20,938 nucleotides of DNA from Pseudescherichia sp032055545 (GTDB lineage: Bacteria; Pseudomonadota; Gammaproteobacteria; Enterobacterales; Enterobacteriaceae). Below the pieces are notes generated by a model that saw nothing but the letters and a program-made list of their open reading frames with translations, made no database searches and was not told the DNA's origin. Both the position numbers and the translations under genes were made by a program. The stretch covers positions 1-20,938 of the forward strand of contig DAMBQR010000065.1 in NCBI GenBank assembly GCA_032055545.1, given 5' to 3'. Below are positions 1 through 6,313 of this stretch, in pieces. The stretch's first letter is position 1. Each line of letters opens with the position of its first letter.

Positions 1-312
1 GGCGTTGTGCTGTGGCATGTTCACGCCGGGTGGCGCTGCGCTTACCCGGCCTACGGTTCGGAGCCGGATGCGGGACTGGTAGGCCCGGCAAGCCTGCGCC
101 GCCTGGCGTTGTGCTGTGGCATGTTCACGCCGGGTGGCGCTGCGCTTACCCGGCCTACGGTTCGGAGCCGGATGCGGGACTGGTAGGCCCGGCAAGCCTG
201 CGCCGCCTGGCGTTGTGCTGTGGCATGTTCACGCCGGGTGGCGCTGCGCTTACCCGGCCTACGTCTCAGGGCCGGATGCGGGGCTGGTAGGCCCGGCAAG
301 CCTGCGCCGCCG
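1..312. repeat. Tandem BIME array: three 104-bp units of paired REP elements
   Basis: Three head-to-tail 104-bp units start at 1, 105 and 209. Units 1 and 2 are identical; unit 3 differs at a handful of positions. Each unit holds two oppositely oriented REP-like palindromes: one with arms GCCGGGT/ACCCGGC (25-31 and 44-50 in unit 1) and one beginning GTAGGCCCGGC near its end. This is the usual architecture of bacterial interspersed mosaic elements in enterobacteria. The array stops about 10 bp from the chaA stop codon and may extend beyond the left edge of the window. Such elements can stabilise upstream mRNA or bind gyrase, IHF or Pol I; which applies here cannot be read from the sequence. 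Short ORFs through it are repeat artefacts. Confidence 0.9.
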
Positions 313-321
313 GGCGTTACC

Positions 322-1422
322 TTACGCAAATATCGTCATCAGATAGGCAGCAAACAGCGCCAGGTGCGCCGCACCGTTTAACACGTTGGTGCGTCCGGTA
401 GAGAATGAGATCTGGCACAGCAGCAGCGAGGCCAGCATCACGATCGACTCCGGTCCGCCGAGGGCAAACACCAGGTCGTTACCGGTCAGCCAGGCGATCA
501 GCGTCACCACCGGCACCGTCAGGGAGATAGTCGCCAGCACCGAGCCAAAGAAGAGGTTCATCGCACGCTGAACCTGGTTATTCAGCACCGCTCTCAGCGC
601 TCCCAGCCCCTCCGGGGAGAGGATCAGCAGCGCCACCAGGAAGCCGGTAAAGGCCACCGGCGCATTCATCTCCGTCAGCAGCGCCTCCAGCGGATTAGCG
701 TTCATCTTCGTTACTGCGATTACCGCCACCAGATGGATAATCAGCCACACCGCGTGCCAGAGGCTGCTATGCGCCGACGGCTTGCCGTGGTGCGGATCGC
801 TGTCGTCTCCCTCATCCTCATGCTCGTACACAAACAGGCTCTGGTGGGTTTTGGTCTGGATCAGCAGGAAGACGCCGTACATGGCCGCTGAGATCAGCGC
901 GACCAGCAGCGCCTGGCCGGTGGTGAAGTTGGCTCCCGGCAGCGCCATCGGGAAGACCAGGACAATCACCGCCAGCGGAAAGAGGGCGATCAGATACTGT
1001 TTGATACCGAACAGGTTCATGTACTGGGTAGCAAACTTTTGCCCGCCCAGCAGCAGCGAGAAGCCCACCAGGCCGCCGGTAACAATCATGATGATGGAGT
1101 AGAGGGTGTCGCGCATCAGCGTCGGGGCGGCGTCACCGGTGGCCATCAGGGCCGAGATAAGGCTAACTTCGAGGATCACTACCGAGAGGCTTAAAATCAG
1201 CGAGCCGAAGGGTTCTCCCAGCCGGTGCGCCAGCACGTCCGCATGGCGGACTACGCTAAAGGCGCTGCTCAGGATCCCCACCAGCGCCAGCAGGTTGATA
1301 CCAATGACGGCTGGCAGCGACTGGGTCGAACCCCAGAAGAAAAGCACTGCCAGCGCCAGTACCGGGAAAATGAGCGTGGTCTCCTTATGGCGGGTTTTTA
1401 CCGCCTCGTGCGTCGCTGTCAT
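322..1422 (-). CDS. chaA: Calcium/sodium(potassium):proton antiporter ChaA
   Basis: Inner-membrane cation/proton antiporter of the CaCA superfamily, exporting Ca2+, Na+ or K+ in exchange for protons and contributing to salt and alkaline tolerance. The 366-residue product has the same length as E. coli ChaA as I recall it. It shows about eleven hydrophobic segments, two homologous halves each with an acidic exchanger motif (SVVILEVSLI near residue 85 and LLILSPEGLGALRAVLNNQV near residue 265), and a central hydrophilic His/Asp-rich loop (EHEDEGDDSDPHHGKP). The ATG at 1422 follows a GGAG ribosome-binding site about 8 nt upstream. It is transcribed divergently from chaB, with which it shares a 274-bp intergenic region, and ends against the BIME array. 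Function is assigned from family identity. Confidence 0.96.
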   Translation of the reverse strand: MTATHEAVKTRHKETTLIFPVLALAVLFFWGSTQSLPAVIGINLLALVGILSSAFSVVRHADVLAHRLGEPFGSLILSLSVVILEVSLISALMATGDAAPTLMRDTLYSIIMIVTGGLVGFSLLLGGQKFATQYMNLFGIKQYLIALFPLAVIVLVFPMALPGANFTTGQALLVALISAAMYGVFLLIQTKTHQSLFVYEHEDEGDDSDPHHGKPSAHSSLWHAVWLIIHLVAVIAVTKMNANPLEALLTEMNAPVAFTGFLVALLILSPEGLGALRAVLNNQVQRAMNLFFGSVLATISLTVPVVTLIAWLTGNDLVFALGGPESIVMLASLLLCQISFSTGRTNVLNGAAHLALFAAYLMTIFA

Positions 1423-1453
1423 CGTGGATCTCCATAGTGTGCGGTTGCTGATG

Positions 1454-1482
1454 AGTATAGTTAAGATTTTTCAGGTGATTAA
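1454..1482 (-). promoter_or_regulatory. Candidate sigma-70 promoter for chaA
   Basis: On the minus strand a TATACT hexamer (1454-1459; 5 of 6 to the -10 consensus) lies 17 bp from a weak -35 (TTAATC, 1477-1482). It would give a leader of about 25 nt before the chaA ATG. Position is reasonable but the -35 is poor, so this is tentative. Confidence 0.35.
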
Positions 1483-1603
1483 AATAGCAGAAAGGCGGTT
1501 AATTTCAGTCAATGTTTACCTTTTTTTACGGCATTGCCATGGTTTTTGCATATGACGTCTGGATTATGATGATTTGTTGAAAATTGGTTTAATAAACATA
1601 TTA

Positions 1604-1632
1604 TTGCAATCTATCCCGTGCAGATTTATATC
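1604..1632 (+). promoter_or_regulatory. Candidate sigma-70 promoter for chaB
   Basis: TTGCAA (1604-1609) and TATATC (1627-1632) are separated by exactly 17 bp, each matching 4 of 6 consensus positions, about 65 bp before the chaB start. The rest of the 1423-1696 intergenic region is AT-rich with no other signal I can support. Confidence 0.3.
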
Positions 1633-1696
1633 GCCGCTGGCGAGACGCAGCATTGTCAGCCACACTTAGGGTTTGTTAGCTAAAAGGAGAGTTCAC

Positions 1697-1927
1697 ATGC
1701 CCTATAAAGCGAAAGGCGATCTGCCTGACAACGTTAAAAACGTGCTTCCTGCCCATGCTCAGGATATCTATAAAGAGGCTTTTAACAGCGCCTGGGATCA
1801 GTACAAAGATAAAGATGACCGACGCGGGGATGACAGCCGGGAGGAGACTGCCCACAAGGTCGCCTGGGCGGCGGTGAAGCATGAGTATGAAAAAGGCGAT
1901 GATGATAAATGGCATAAAAAGAAATAA
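1697..1927 (+). CDS. chaB: ChaB family protein (putative cation transport regulator)
   Basis: A 76-residue, strongly charged cytoplasmic protein, nearly identical in pattern to E. coli ChaB: the conserved N-terminus MPYKAKGDLPDNVKNVLP, the HAQDIYKEAFNSAWDQYKD core, AHKVAWAAVKHEY, and a lysine-rich end. The family was proposed to regulate ChaA, but its biochemical role is not established. The ATG at 1697 is chosen over an in-frame codon at 1673 because AAAAGGAGA lies just upstream and because family members begin MPYK. It is divergent from chaA and followed 196 bp later by chaC on the same strand. Confidence 0.95.
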   Translation: MPYKAKGDLPDNVKNVLPAHAQDIYKEAFNSAWDQYKDKDDRRGDDSREETAHKVAWAAVKHEYEKGDDDKWHKKK

Positions 1928-2123
1928 GCCGCTGATATAGCTACCCTTGATGCCAAAAACGACTTTTTTGTGCTGCCGCTTTAACGCGGCATGCCTCGCC
2001 ACATGCTTGCAAGCGGCCCGCGAATTGCATATCGTCTGCACAGGCTGTGCTTTTATTCAGCAGCAAAATATATGGAAGGCTATATAACGGTCGCATGGAA
2101 GCACGCAGTGGTGGAGGGTGAAG

Positions 2124-2819
2124 GTGTTAACACGCGACTTTTTAATACAGGCGGACTGCAAAACCGCCTTTGGCGATATTGAGGCGGCGCTGCTCTGGTC
2201 TGCGGAACAGCGTGCCGCGTCGCTGGCGGCAACCCTGGCCTGCCGGCCTGACGAGGGTCCGGTCTGGATCTTCGGCTATGGATCGCTAATGTGGAACCCG
2301 GCGCTGGAGTTTAACGAATCCTGCACCGGCACGCTGGTGGGCTGGCATCGCGCCTTCTGCCTGCGTCTTACCGCCGGTCGCGGCACGGCGTGCCAGCCAG
2401 GGCGGATGCTTGCCCTGAAAGAGGGCGGACGCACCACCGGTGTCGCCTACCGCCTGCCTGAAGAGACGCTGGAGCAGGAGCTGACCCTGCTCTGGAAGCG
2501 GGAGATGATCACCGGCTGCTATCTGCCCACCTGGTGCAAGCTCGCCCTCGACGATGGCCGGACGGTAAACGCCCTGGTGTTTATTATGGATCCCCGCCAT
2601 GCGCTCTATGAGTCTGATACCCGCGCCCAGGTTATTGCGCCACTGATCGCGGCAGCCAGCGGCCCGCTGGGTACCAACGCGCAGTATCTCTTCTCGCTGG
2701 AGCAGGAGCTGATCAAGCTCGGGATGCATGACGACTGCCTGAATGATTTGGTAGGGAAGGTGCGGGGACTGATAAGCGGAGAAGAGCCGGGCCACTCGCT
2801 GCAGCCCGGTTTCGCCTGA
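2124..2819 (+). CDS. chaC: Glutathione-specific gamma-glutamylcyclotransferase ChaC
   Basis: Cytoplasmic enzyme that cleaves reduced glutathione to 5-oxoproline and Cys-Gly. The FGYGSL substrate-binding motif of the gamma-glutamylcyclotransferase fold is at residues 50-55 (preceded by VWI), followed by the ChaC-type signatures LVGWHRAFCL and LKEGGRTTGVAYRLPEE. I chose GTG at 2124, not the in-frame GTG at 2118: it has GGAGGG at 2113-2118 with 5-nt spacing, gives 231 residues, and starts in register with E. coli ChaC (M-x-TRDF). The C-terminus diverges most. It ends 7 bp from the convergent DUF1883-like gene. The 1928-2123 gap before it holds only a short GCCGC/GCGGC hairpin (near 1975-1990) without a T-tract. 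Confidence 0.95.
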   Translation: MLTRDFLIQADCKTAFGDIEAALLWSAEQRAASLAATLACRPDEGPVWIFGYGSLMWNPALEFNESCTGTLVGWHRAFCLRLTAGRGTACQPGRMLALKEGGRTTGVAYRLPEETLEQELTLLWKREMITGCYLPTWCKLALDDGRTVNALVFIMDPRHALYESDTRAQVIAPLIAAASGPLGTNAQYLFSLEQELIKLGMHDDCLNDLVGKVRGLISGEEPGHSLQPGFA

Positions 2820-2826
2820 GGAGAAA

Positions 2827-3072
2827 TCAGGCAGCCACGTAGCTGATGGAGTGCTCCAGTGACTGACTGTGGCTGTCAATCAACACGTTCCAGGTGCCGC
2901 TGTAGGGCACGGCCAGGTACGCGCTATTACGATCCTGTACGCTCAGAATATCAGTCTGGGCGTGCGCCGTGTGGCTCTTCGCGCTCATCAAATGAATATG
3001 GCAGCTCTCTGAGCAGCGTACCACGACCGTATCCCCACCAAACAACGTCAAACTTGCTTTCACCAGCGCCAT
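2827..3072 (-). CDS. DUF1883-like small protein
   Basis: An 81-residue protein without signal peptide or membrane segment. The opening LTLFGGDTVVVRCSES, the HIHLMS stretch and the AVPYSGTWNVLID segment (about residues 53-66) resemble the DUF1883 family pattern of a GD-VVV strand followed by a P-x-x-G-x-W-x-V-x-ID motif. The family has no established function that I know. I chose the ATG at 3072 (M-A-L-V-K) because GGGG lies about 8 nt upstream and the upstream extension has no family resemblance. It is convergent with chaC (7-bp gap) and is not in the E. coli chaC-ychN interval as I remember it. A perfect CRP-type palindrome lies about 50-65 bp upstream, suggesting catabolite control. Confidence 0.6.
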   Translation of the reverse strand: MALVKASLTLFGGDTVVVRCSESCHIHLMSAKSHTAHAQTDILSVQDRNSAYLAVPYSGTWNVLIDSHSQSLEHSISYVAA

Positions 3073-3123
3073 TCTATTTACCCCGTTAATGACTATAAAG
3101 CACTCCCTGCCGGACAATCCTCG

Positions 3124-3139
3124 TGTGATTTTGTTCACA
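3124..3139 (-). promoter_or_regulatory. Perfect CRP-type palindrome upstream of the DUF1883-like gene
   Basis: TGTGA-N6-TCACA is found without mismatch in either half (3124-3128 and 3135-3139), which is the core CRP consensus. It lies 52 bp upstream of the ATG at 3072, a fitting distance for activation of that gene, the only gene reading away from this region. A separate 12-bp palindrome TTTTGATCAAAA is at 3184-3195. Confidence 0.55.
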
Positions 3140-3241
3140 CTTGCTTCCTGCATCACACCAAACCGGCGGAGTAACGATGCTGATTTTGATCAAAAAATGG
3201 CGCAACGATTAAACAAAAGTGACATTGTGCGTTAAAGCCCT

Positions 3242-3280
3242 CTCCCGGCGTGCTAAATCGTTTTAAAAGCGCGCCGGGAG
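3242..3280. other. Strong stem-loop immediately downstream of the chemoreceptor gene
   Basis: Arms CTCCCGGCGTGCT (3242-3254) and AGCGCGCCGGGAG (3268-3280) pair over 13 bp with a single non-Watson-Crick position and a 13-nt AT-rich loop. It starts 5 bp beyond the MCP stop codon. On the MCP transcript (minus) no T-tract follows, so it is not a classic intrinsic terminator; it may protect the mRNA 3' end or mark a Rho-dependent end. Confidence 0.5.
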
Positions 3281-3284
3281 GAGA

Positions 3285-5069
3285 TTAAATGCGGAAATGG
3301 CCTGCGGTTTCAGCCAGCTCTCCCGCCTGCGACTGGAGCGCTCCGGCAGCGGCGGCGGACTGCACCACCAGCTCGGCGTTCTGCTGCACCATCCGGTCCA
3401 GGTCAATCACCGCATGGTTGATCTCCTGAATGCCTTTCATCTGCTCGCTGGTGGCGACGGTGATCTCACGCATGATGACCGAAACGCTGTCGATGCTGGA
3501 GACGATGTCGGTCATGCTCTCCCCGGCCAGACGTACGTAGCGCGACCCGGTGGCTACGCTCTCGGTGGTCGATTCGATCAGGGTTTTGATCTCCTTCGCC
3601 GCCTGGGCGCTGCGGCTGGCAAGGGTGCGGACCTCACCCGCCACTACGGCAAAGCCGCGTCCCTGTTCACCGGCCCGGGCGGCCTCTACGGCGGCATTCA
3701 GCGCCAGGATGTTGGTCTGGAAAGCGATCCCGTCAATCACGCTGGTGATATCGCCGATCTTAGCCGACGCCTCTTCAATGGCCTGCATGGTCGAGATCGC
3801 CTGTGATACCACGCTGCCGCCGCGCGATGCCGCTTCAGAGGCGGTATGCGCCTGACTGTTGGCCTGAGCCGCGGAGTCGGTTGACTGGGCCACCGAGGCG
3901 GTGATCTGCTCCACGGCGCTGGCGGTTTCCCGCAGGCTGGAGGCCGCCTGCTCGGTACGCCCAGAGAGATCCTGGTTACCGGCAGCAATCTCCTGCGCCG
4001 CATGCTGCACCGAGGTGCTGGAGTCCCGCAGCTTCACCATCACCACCGCCAGCTTATCGCTAAAGATGTTGAAAGCGTGGGCGATCTGCGCCACCTCATC
4101 GTTGCCGCTCTCCGGCAGACGCTGGGAGAGATCGTCCGTGCCGTTACCTATGGCGTGCATCGCATCGCGAATAACCACCAGGCGTTTCAGCATCGTGGTG
4201 ACCAGCCAGAGCATTACCGCCACGCCAGTCAGCACCAGCGCGATCAGCGACAGGGCAGAGGCCTTCAGCAGGGCGCGCATGCCGCTGGTGGCATCATGGG
4301 TATCTAGGGCCACCACCAGCAGCCAGCCGGTGCCTGTTACGGGCCTGGCGATCAGCGCCTTCTGCGCCCCGTCAAATTCACCATCTACCGGGCTGCCTGC
4401 TTGAAGTGCGCTGAACTCCGCGCCGGAGATCGCCTCGCCGAACGGCTTCAGGGTCAAATCGGCATTGCTGGCGGCAATCACCGTTCCGTCGCTGTTGATC
4501 AACAGGCCGCTACTCTGCGGCGTAGGCTGAATGGTGCGTACGTTAGCTACCACGCTGTCCATCGCCACGTCGCCCGCGACCACCGCGCTCAGGGTGCCAT
4601 TCTCCTTTACCGGCACGGCAAAGGTCACCACCAGCTTGCCGGAGGCGGCATCCACATAGGGGGCGGTGACGATCGGCGCATCGGCTTTCGCCGCCTGCTG
4701 ATACCAGGGACGAATAGTGGGATCGTATTCGGCCGGGATGCCGTTGGAATCTGAGAACTTTGCCGTTTTACTGGCATAACCGACGTAGACGTTGATAAAG
4801 CCGCCCGCCTGGGCGATCTGAGCGAAGGTTGGAACCGGATCTGCCGTCAGCGCGACGTTTTGCAGCGAGGCGATCATCGTCATCTTGCTATTAACCCAGT
4901 CGGCAATGGCGCCGCTGTGGCTGGTACTGGTGCTGGAGAGAATATCCCGCTGGGCCTGCTGATTATCCTGGCGGGTGACCTGGTAGTTGATCACAGTGTT
5001 GATCAGTAAAGCGATTGCCAGACAGCCAGCGGTGGCTGCGGTAATGCGTGCGCGAATGGATCTGAACAT
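3285..5069 (-). CDS. Methyl-accepting chemotaxis protein with dCache_1 sensor domain
   Basis: A 594-residue transmembrane chemoreceptor. TM1 is at about 10-29, a periplasmic dCache_1 sensor at about 32-265, TM2 at about 271-292, a HAMP domain at about 293-345 and the coiled-coil signalling domain to the end. The hairpin tip (IDGIAFQTNILALNAAVEAA and GRGFAVVAGEVRTLASRS, about 446-486) contacts CheW and CheA. It lacks a C-terminal NWETF-type pentapeptide (it ends AETAGHFRI), so it should depend on other receptors for CheR/CheB docking. Sensor residues Y115, R120, W122, Y123, Y138, D140 and D167 match in kind and spacing the amino-acid-binding motif of PctA-type receptors, so an amino-acid ligand is inferred. 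The ATG at 5069 is chosen because a sigma-28-like promoter lies between it and the upstream in-frame codon and AGCAGG precedes it. Confidence 0.95.
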   Translation of the reverse strand: MFRSIRARITAATAGCLAIALLINTVINYQVTRQDNQQAQRDILSSTSTSHSGAIADWVNSKMTMIASLQNVALTADPVPTFAQIAQAGGFINVYVGYASKTAKFSDSNGIPAEYDPTIRPWYQQAAKADAPIVTAPYVDAASGKLVVTFAVPVKENGTLSAVVAGDVAMDSVVANVRTIQPTPQSSGLLINSDGTVIAASNADLTLKPFGEAISGAEFSALQAGSPVDGEFDGAQKALIARPVTGTGWLLVVALDTHDATSGMRALLKASALSLIALVLTGVAVMLWLVTTMLKRLVVIRDAMHAIGNGTDDLSQRLPESGNDEVAQIAHAFNIFSDKLAVVMVKLRDSSTSVQHAAQEIAAGNQDLSGRTEQAASSLRETASAVEQITASVAQSTDSAAQANSQAHTASEAASRGGSVVSQAISTMQAIEEASAKIGDITSVIDGIAFQTNILALNAAVEAARAGEQGRGFAVVAGEVRTLASRSAQAAKEIKTLIESTTESVATGSRYVRLAGESMTDIVSSIDSVSVIMREITVATSEQMKGIQEINHAVIDLDRMVQQNAELVVQSAAAAGALQSQAGELAETAGHFRI

Positions 5070-5100
5070 AATCGTTATACCTGCTGTGTTGTGTAAAAGC

Positions 5101-5128
5101 CTATCGGCAACGCAGCAGGTAAACTTGA
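5101..5128 (-). promoter_or_regulatory. Candidate FliA (sigma-28) flagellar-class promoter of the chemoreceptor
   Basis: On the minus strand TCAAGTTT (5121-5128) and GCCGATAG (5101-5108) match the FliA consensus TAAAGTTT and GCCGATAA at 7 of 8 positions each, separated by 12 bp instead of the usual 11. The implied transcript start near 5095 leaves a leader of about 25 nt before the ATG at 5069. This fits co-expression with flagella. Confidence 0.7.
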
Positions 5129-5175
5129 TGTCCGGCAAGAAACTATAAGAAAATTATATTTAAGTTAGGGAATTA

Positions 5176-5529
5176 TTAGAAAGTTAACACCTTGTCTGCT
5201 GCCAGCGTCCACGTAGCCAGCTCGACAAGGGTGCCAATTTCAACGCCGTCGATCAGCGGCAGGTCAGTGATCCCGCGCCCGTCGGTGCAGGTTTTACACA
5301 GCTTCACCGCCACGTTCTGCACGGTCAGGATCTCCAGCATCTGCTGAATATTGTAACCCTCGGCAGGCTTCTGTCCGCGCAGCCCGGCGGTGACCGCATC
5401 CGACATCAGGAACAGGCGCAGATCCAGCTCCTCCGCCTGCTCGCGCAGGGCAATGGCCAGGCGCAGGCTGTTAAACAGGGATTCGCTGCCGTAGGCTGCG
5501 CCGTTGGCGACAATCACGATCTTTTGCAT
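5176..5529 (-). CDS. ychN: DsrE-fold protein YchN
   Basis: A 117-residue cytoplasmic protein of the DsrE/DsrF-like fold, the same length as E. coli YchN, whose structure is a homohexamer. It has the N-terminal strand MQKIVIVANGAAYGSES, the LRLFLMSDAVTAGLRGQKP segment and the KLCKTCTDGRG motif with conserved cysteines C78 and C81, placed where sulfur-relay relatives carry their reactive cysteine. The biological role is unknown; a link to sulfur handling is inference from the fold. ATG at 5529 is preceded by AAGGA. It lies 18 bp downstream of the PEBP gene on the same strand, so the two are probably co-transcribed. Confidence 0.95.
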   Translation of the reverse strand: MQKIVIVANGAAYGSESLFNSLRLAIALREQAEELDLRLFLMSDAVTAGLRGQKPAEGYNIQQMLEILTVQNVAVKLCKTCTDGRGITDLPLIDGVEIGTLVELATWTLAADKVLTF

Positions 5530-5547
5530 TTTTCTTCCTTATAAAAG

Positions 5548-6099
5548 CTATTGCCCGAAGCGGCCAATCAGGCCGGTGGCGGCCAGCGCTTTCCCTTTTA
5601 GCTTCTCTAACAGCGCTTCACGAGTCAGGCCAGCGGGAAGATCCGGTGCCTGGCTGGTGGCGATAAGCGTAAAGGTGTAGTGGTGCGCGCCGCTGCCGGG
5701 CGGCGGGCAGGGACCATGCCAGCGATCGGAGCCGGGGCTATTTTTGCCGCCGGTGTACATTTTGCCATCGCGCAGGGCGTTAGCCGGAAAACCGGTGGCG
5801 GACGGGGCGATATTGTACGCCACCAGATGCGTCACGCCGAGACCTTTTGCCCCCTCAGGATCGTGTACGATAAGGGCAAAACTTTTCGTCTCTTCCGGCG
5901 GATTGCTCCAGATCAGGGCCGGGGAGTGGTTCTCACCGGTGCAGTTAGGGTTATCCCTGGCGTTTCCGGCGAACTTTTTATCCAGCAGGCCGTTGTCGGC
6001 AAACGCCGGGGATTGCAGGATAAACAGCTCGCTGGCCTGTGAGGCCGCGCCGTAAAACATCAGCGAACTCCATACTGCCCACTTGAGCGTCTTGCGCAT
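5548..6099 (-). CDS. Periplasmic YbhB/YbcL-type PEBP family protein
   Basis: A 183-residue phosphatidylethanolamine-binding-protein (Raf kinase inhibitor-like) family member with a cleavable signal peptide (MRKTLKWAVWSSLMFYGAASQA, cut near residue 22), so likely periplasmic or secreted. PEBP ligand-pocket motifs are visible: SPALIWSNPPEETKSFALIV followed by HDPEGAKGLGVTHLVAYNI, then WHGPCPPPGSGAHHYTFTL. Bacterial relatives include YbhB and the secreted YbcL; the substrate is unknown. ATG at 6099 is chosen over GTG at 6123 because it starts a clean signal peptide, although no strong ribosome-binding site precedes it. It is followed after 18 bp by ychN and divergent from ychO. I do not recall a PEBP gene at this place in E. 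coli. Confidence 0.88.
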   Translation of the reverse strand: MRKTLKWAVWSSLMFYGAASQASELFILQSPAFADNGLLDKKFAGNARDNPNCTGENHSPALIWSNPPEETKSFALIVHDPEGAKGLGVTHLVAYNIAPSATGFPANALRDGKMYTGGKNSPGSDRWHGPCPPPGSGAHHYTFTLIATSQAPDLPAGLTREALLEKLKGKALAATGLIGRFGQ

Positions 6100-6313
6100 A
6101 GTTATTACTCGTCTGGTTACCACTCGTCATACCCTGCAATAAATTGATGCATTAAGAGATAACTTAACTGTAGACCTGACGAGACGGGAGCAGTTAAGGT
6201 TTTTCCTGAAATTGTGCTTAAGGCTGAAAAGCGTCGTAAAAATCGATAAAATAACGCTTTAATCGCTGGCCAGACCGGAGGCGCTACCGCTGAATTTACG
6301 CTCTGACGCTCTG

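Noticed and set aside
1..312. Possible CRISPR array
   Set aside because: Units are 104 bp and repeat in full, with no alternation of short repeats and unique spacers; the content is REP palindromes.
12..346. Short Cys/Gly/Pro-rich ORFs in the first 350 bases on both strands
   Set aside because: They are translations of the tandem BIME units and repeat with the same 104-bp period.
2786..2813. GCCGGGC/GCCCGGT hairpin followed by TTTC near the end of chaC as a terminator
   Set aside because: It lies inside the chaC coding region and is followed by only three T residues, so evidence is too weak to list as a terminator.
3184..3195. TTTTGATCAAAA palindrome as an FNR site
   Set aside because: FNR needs TTGAT-N4-ATCAA; here the halves are fused without the 4-bp spacer.
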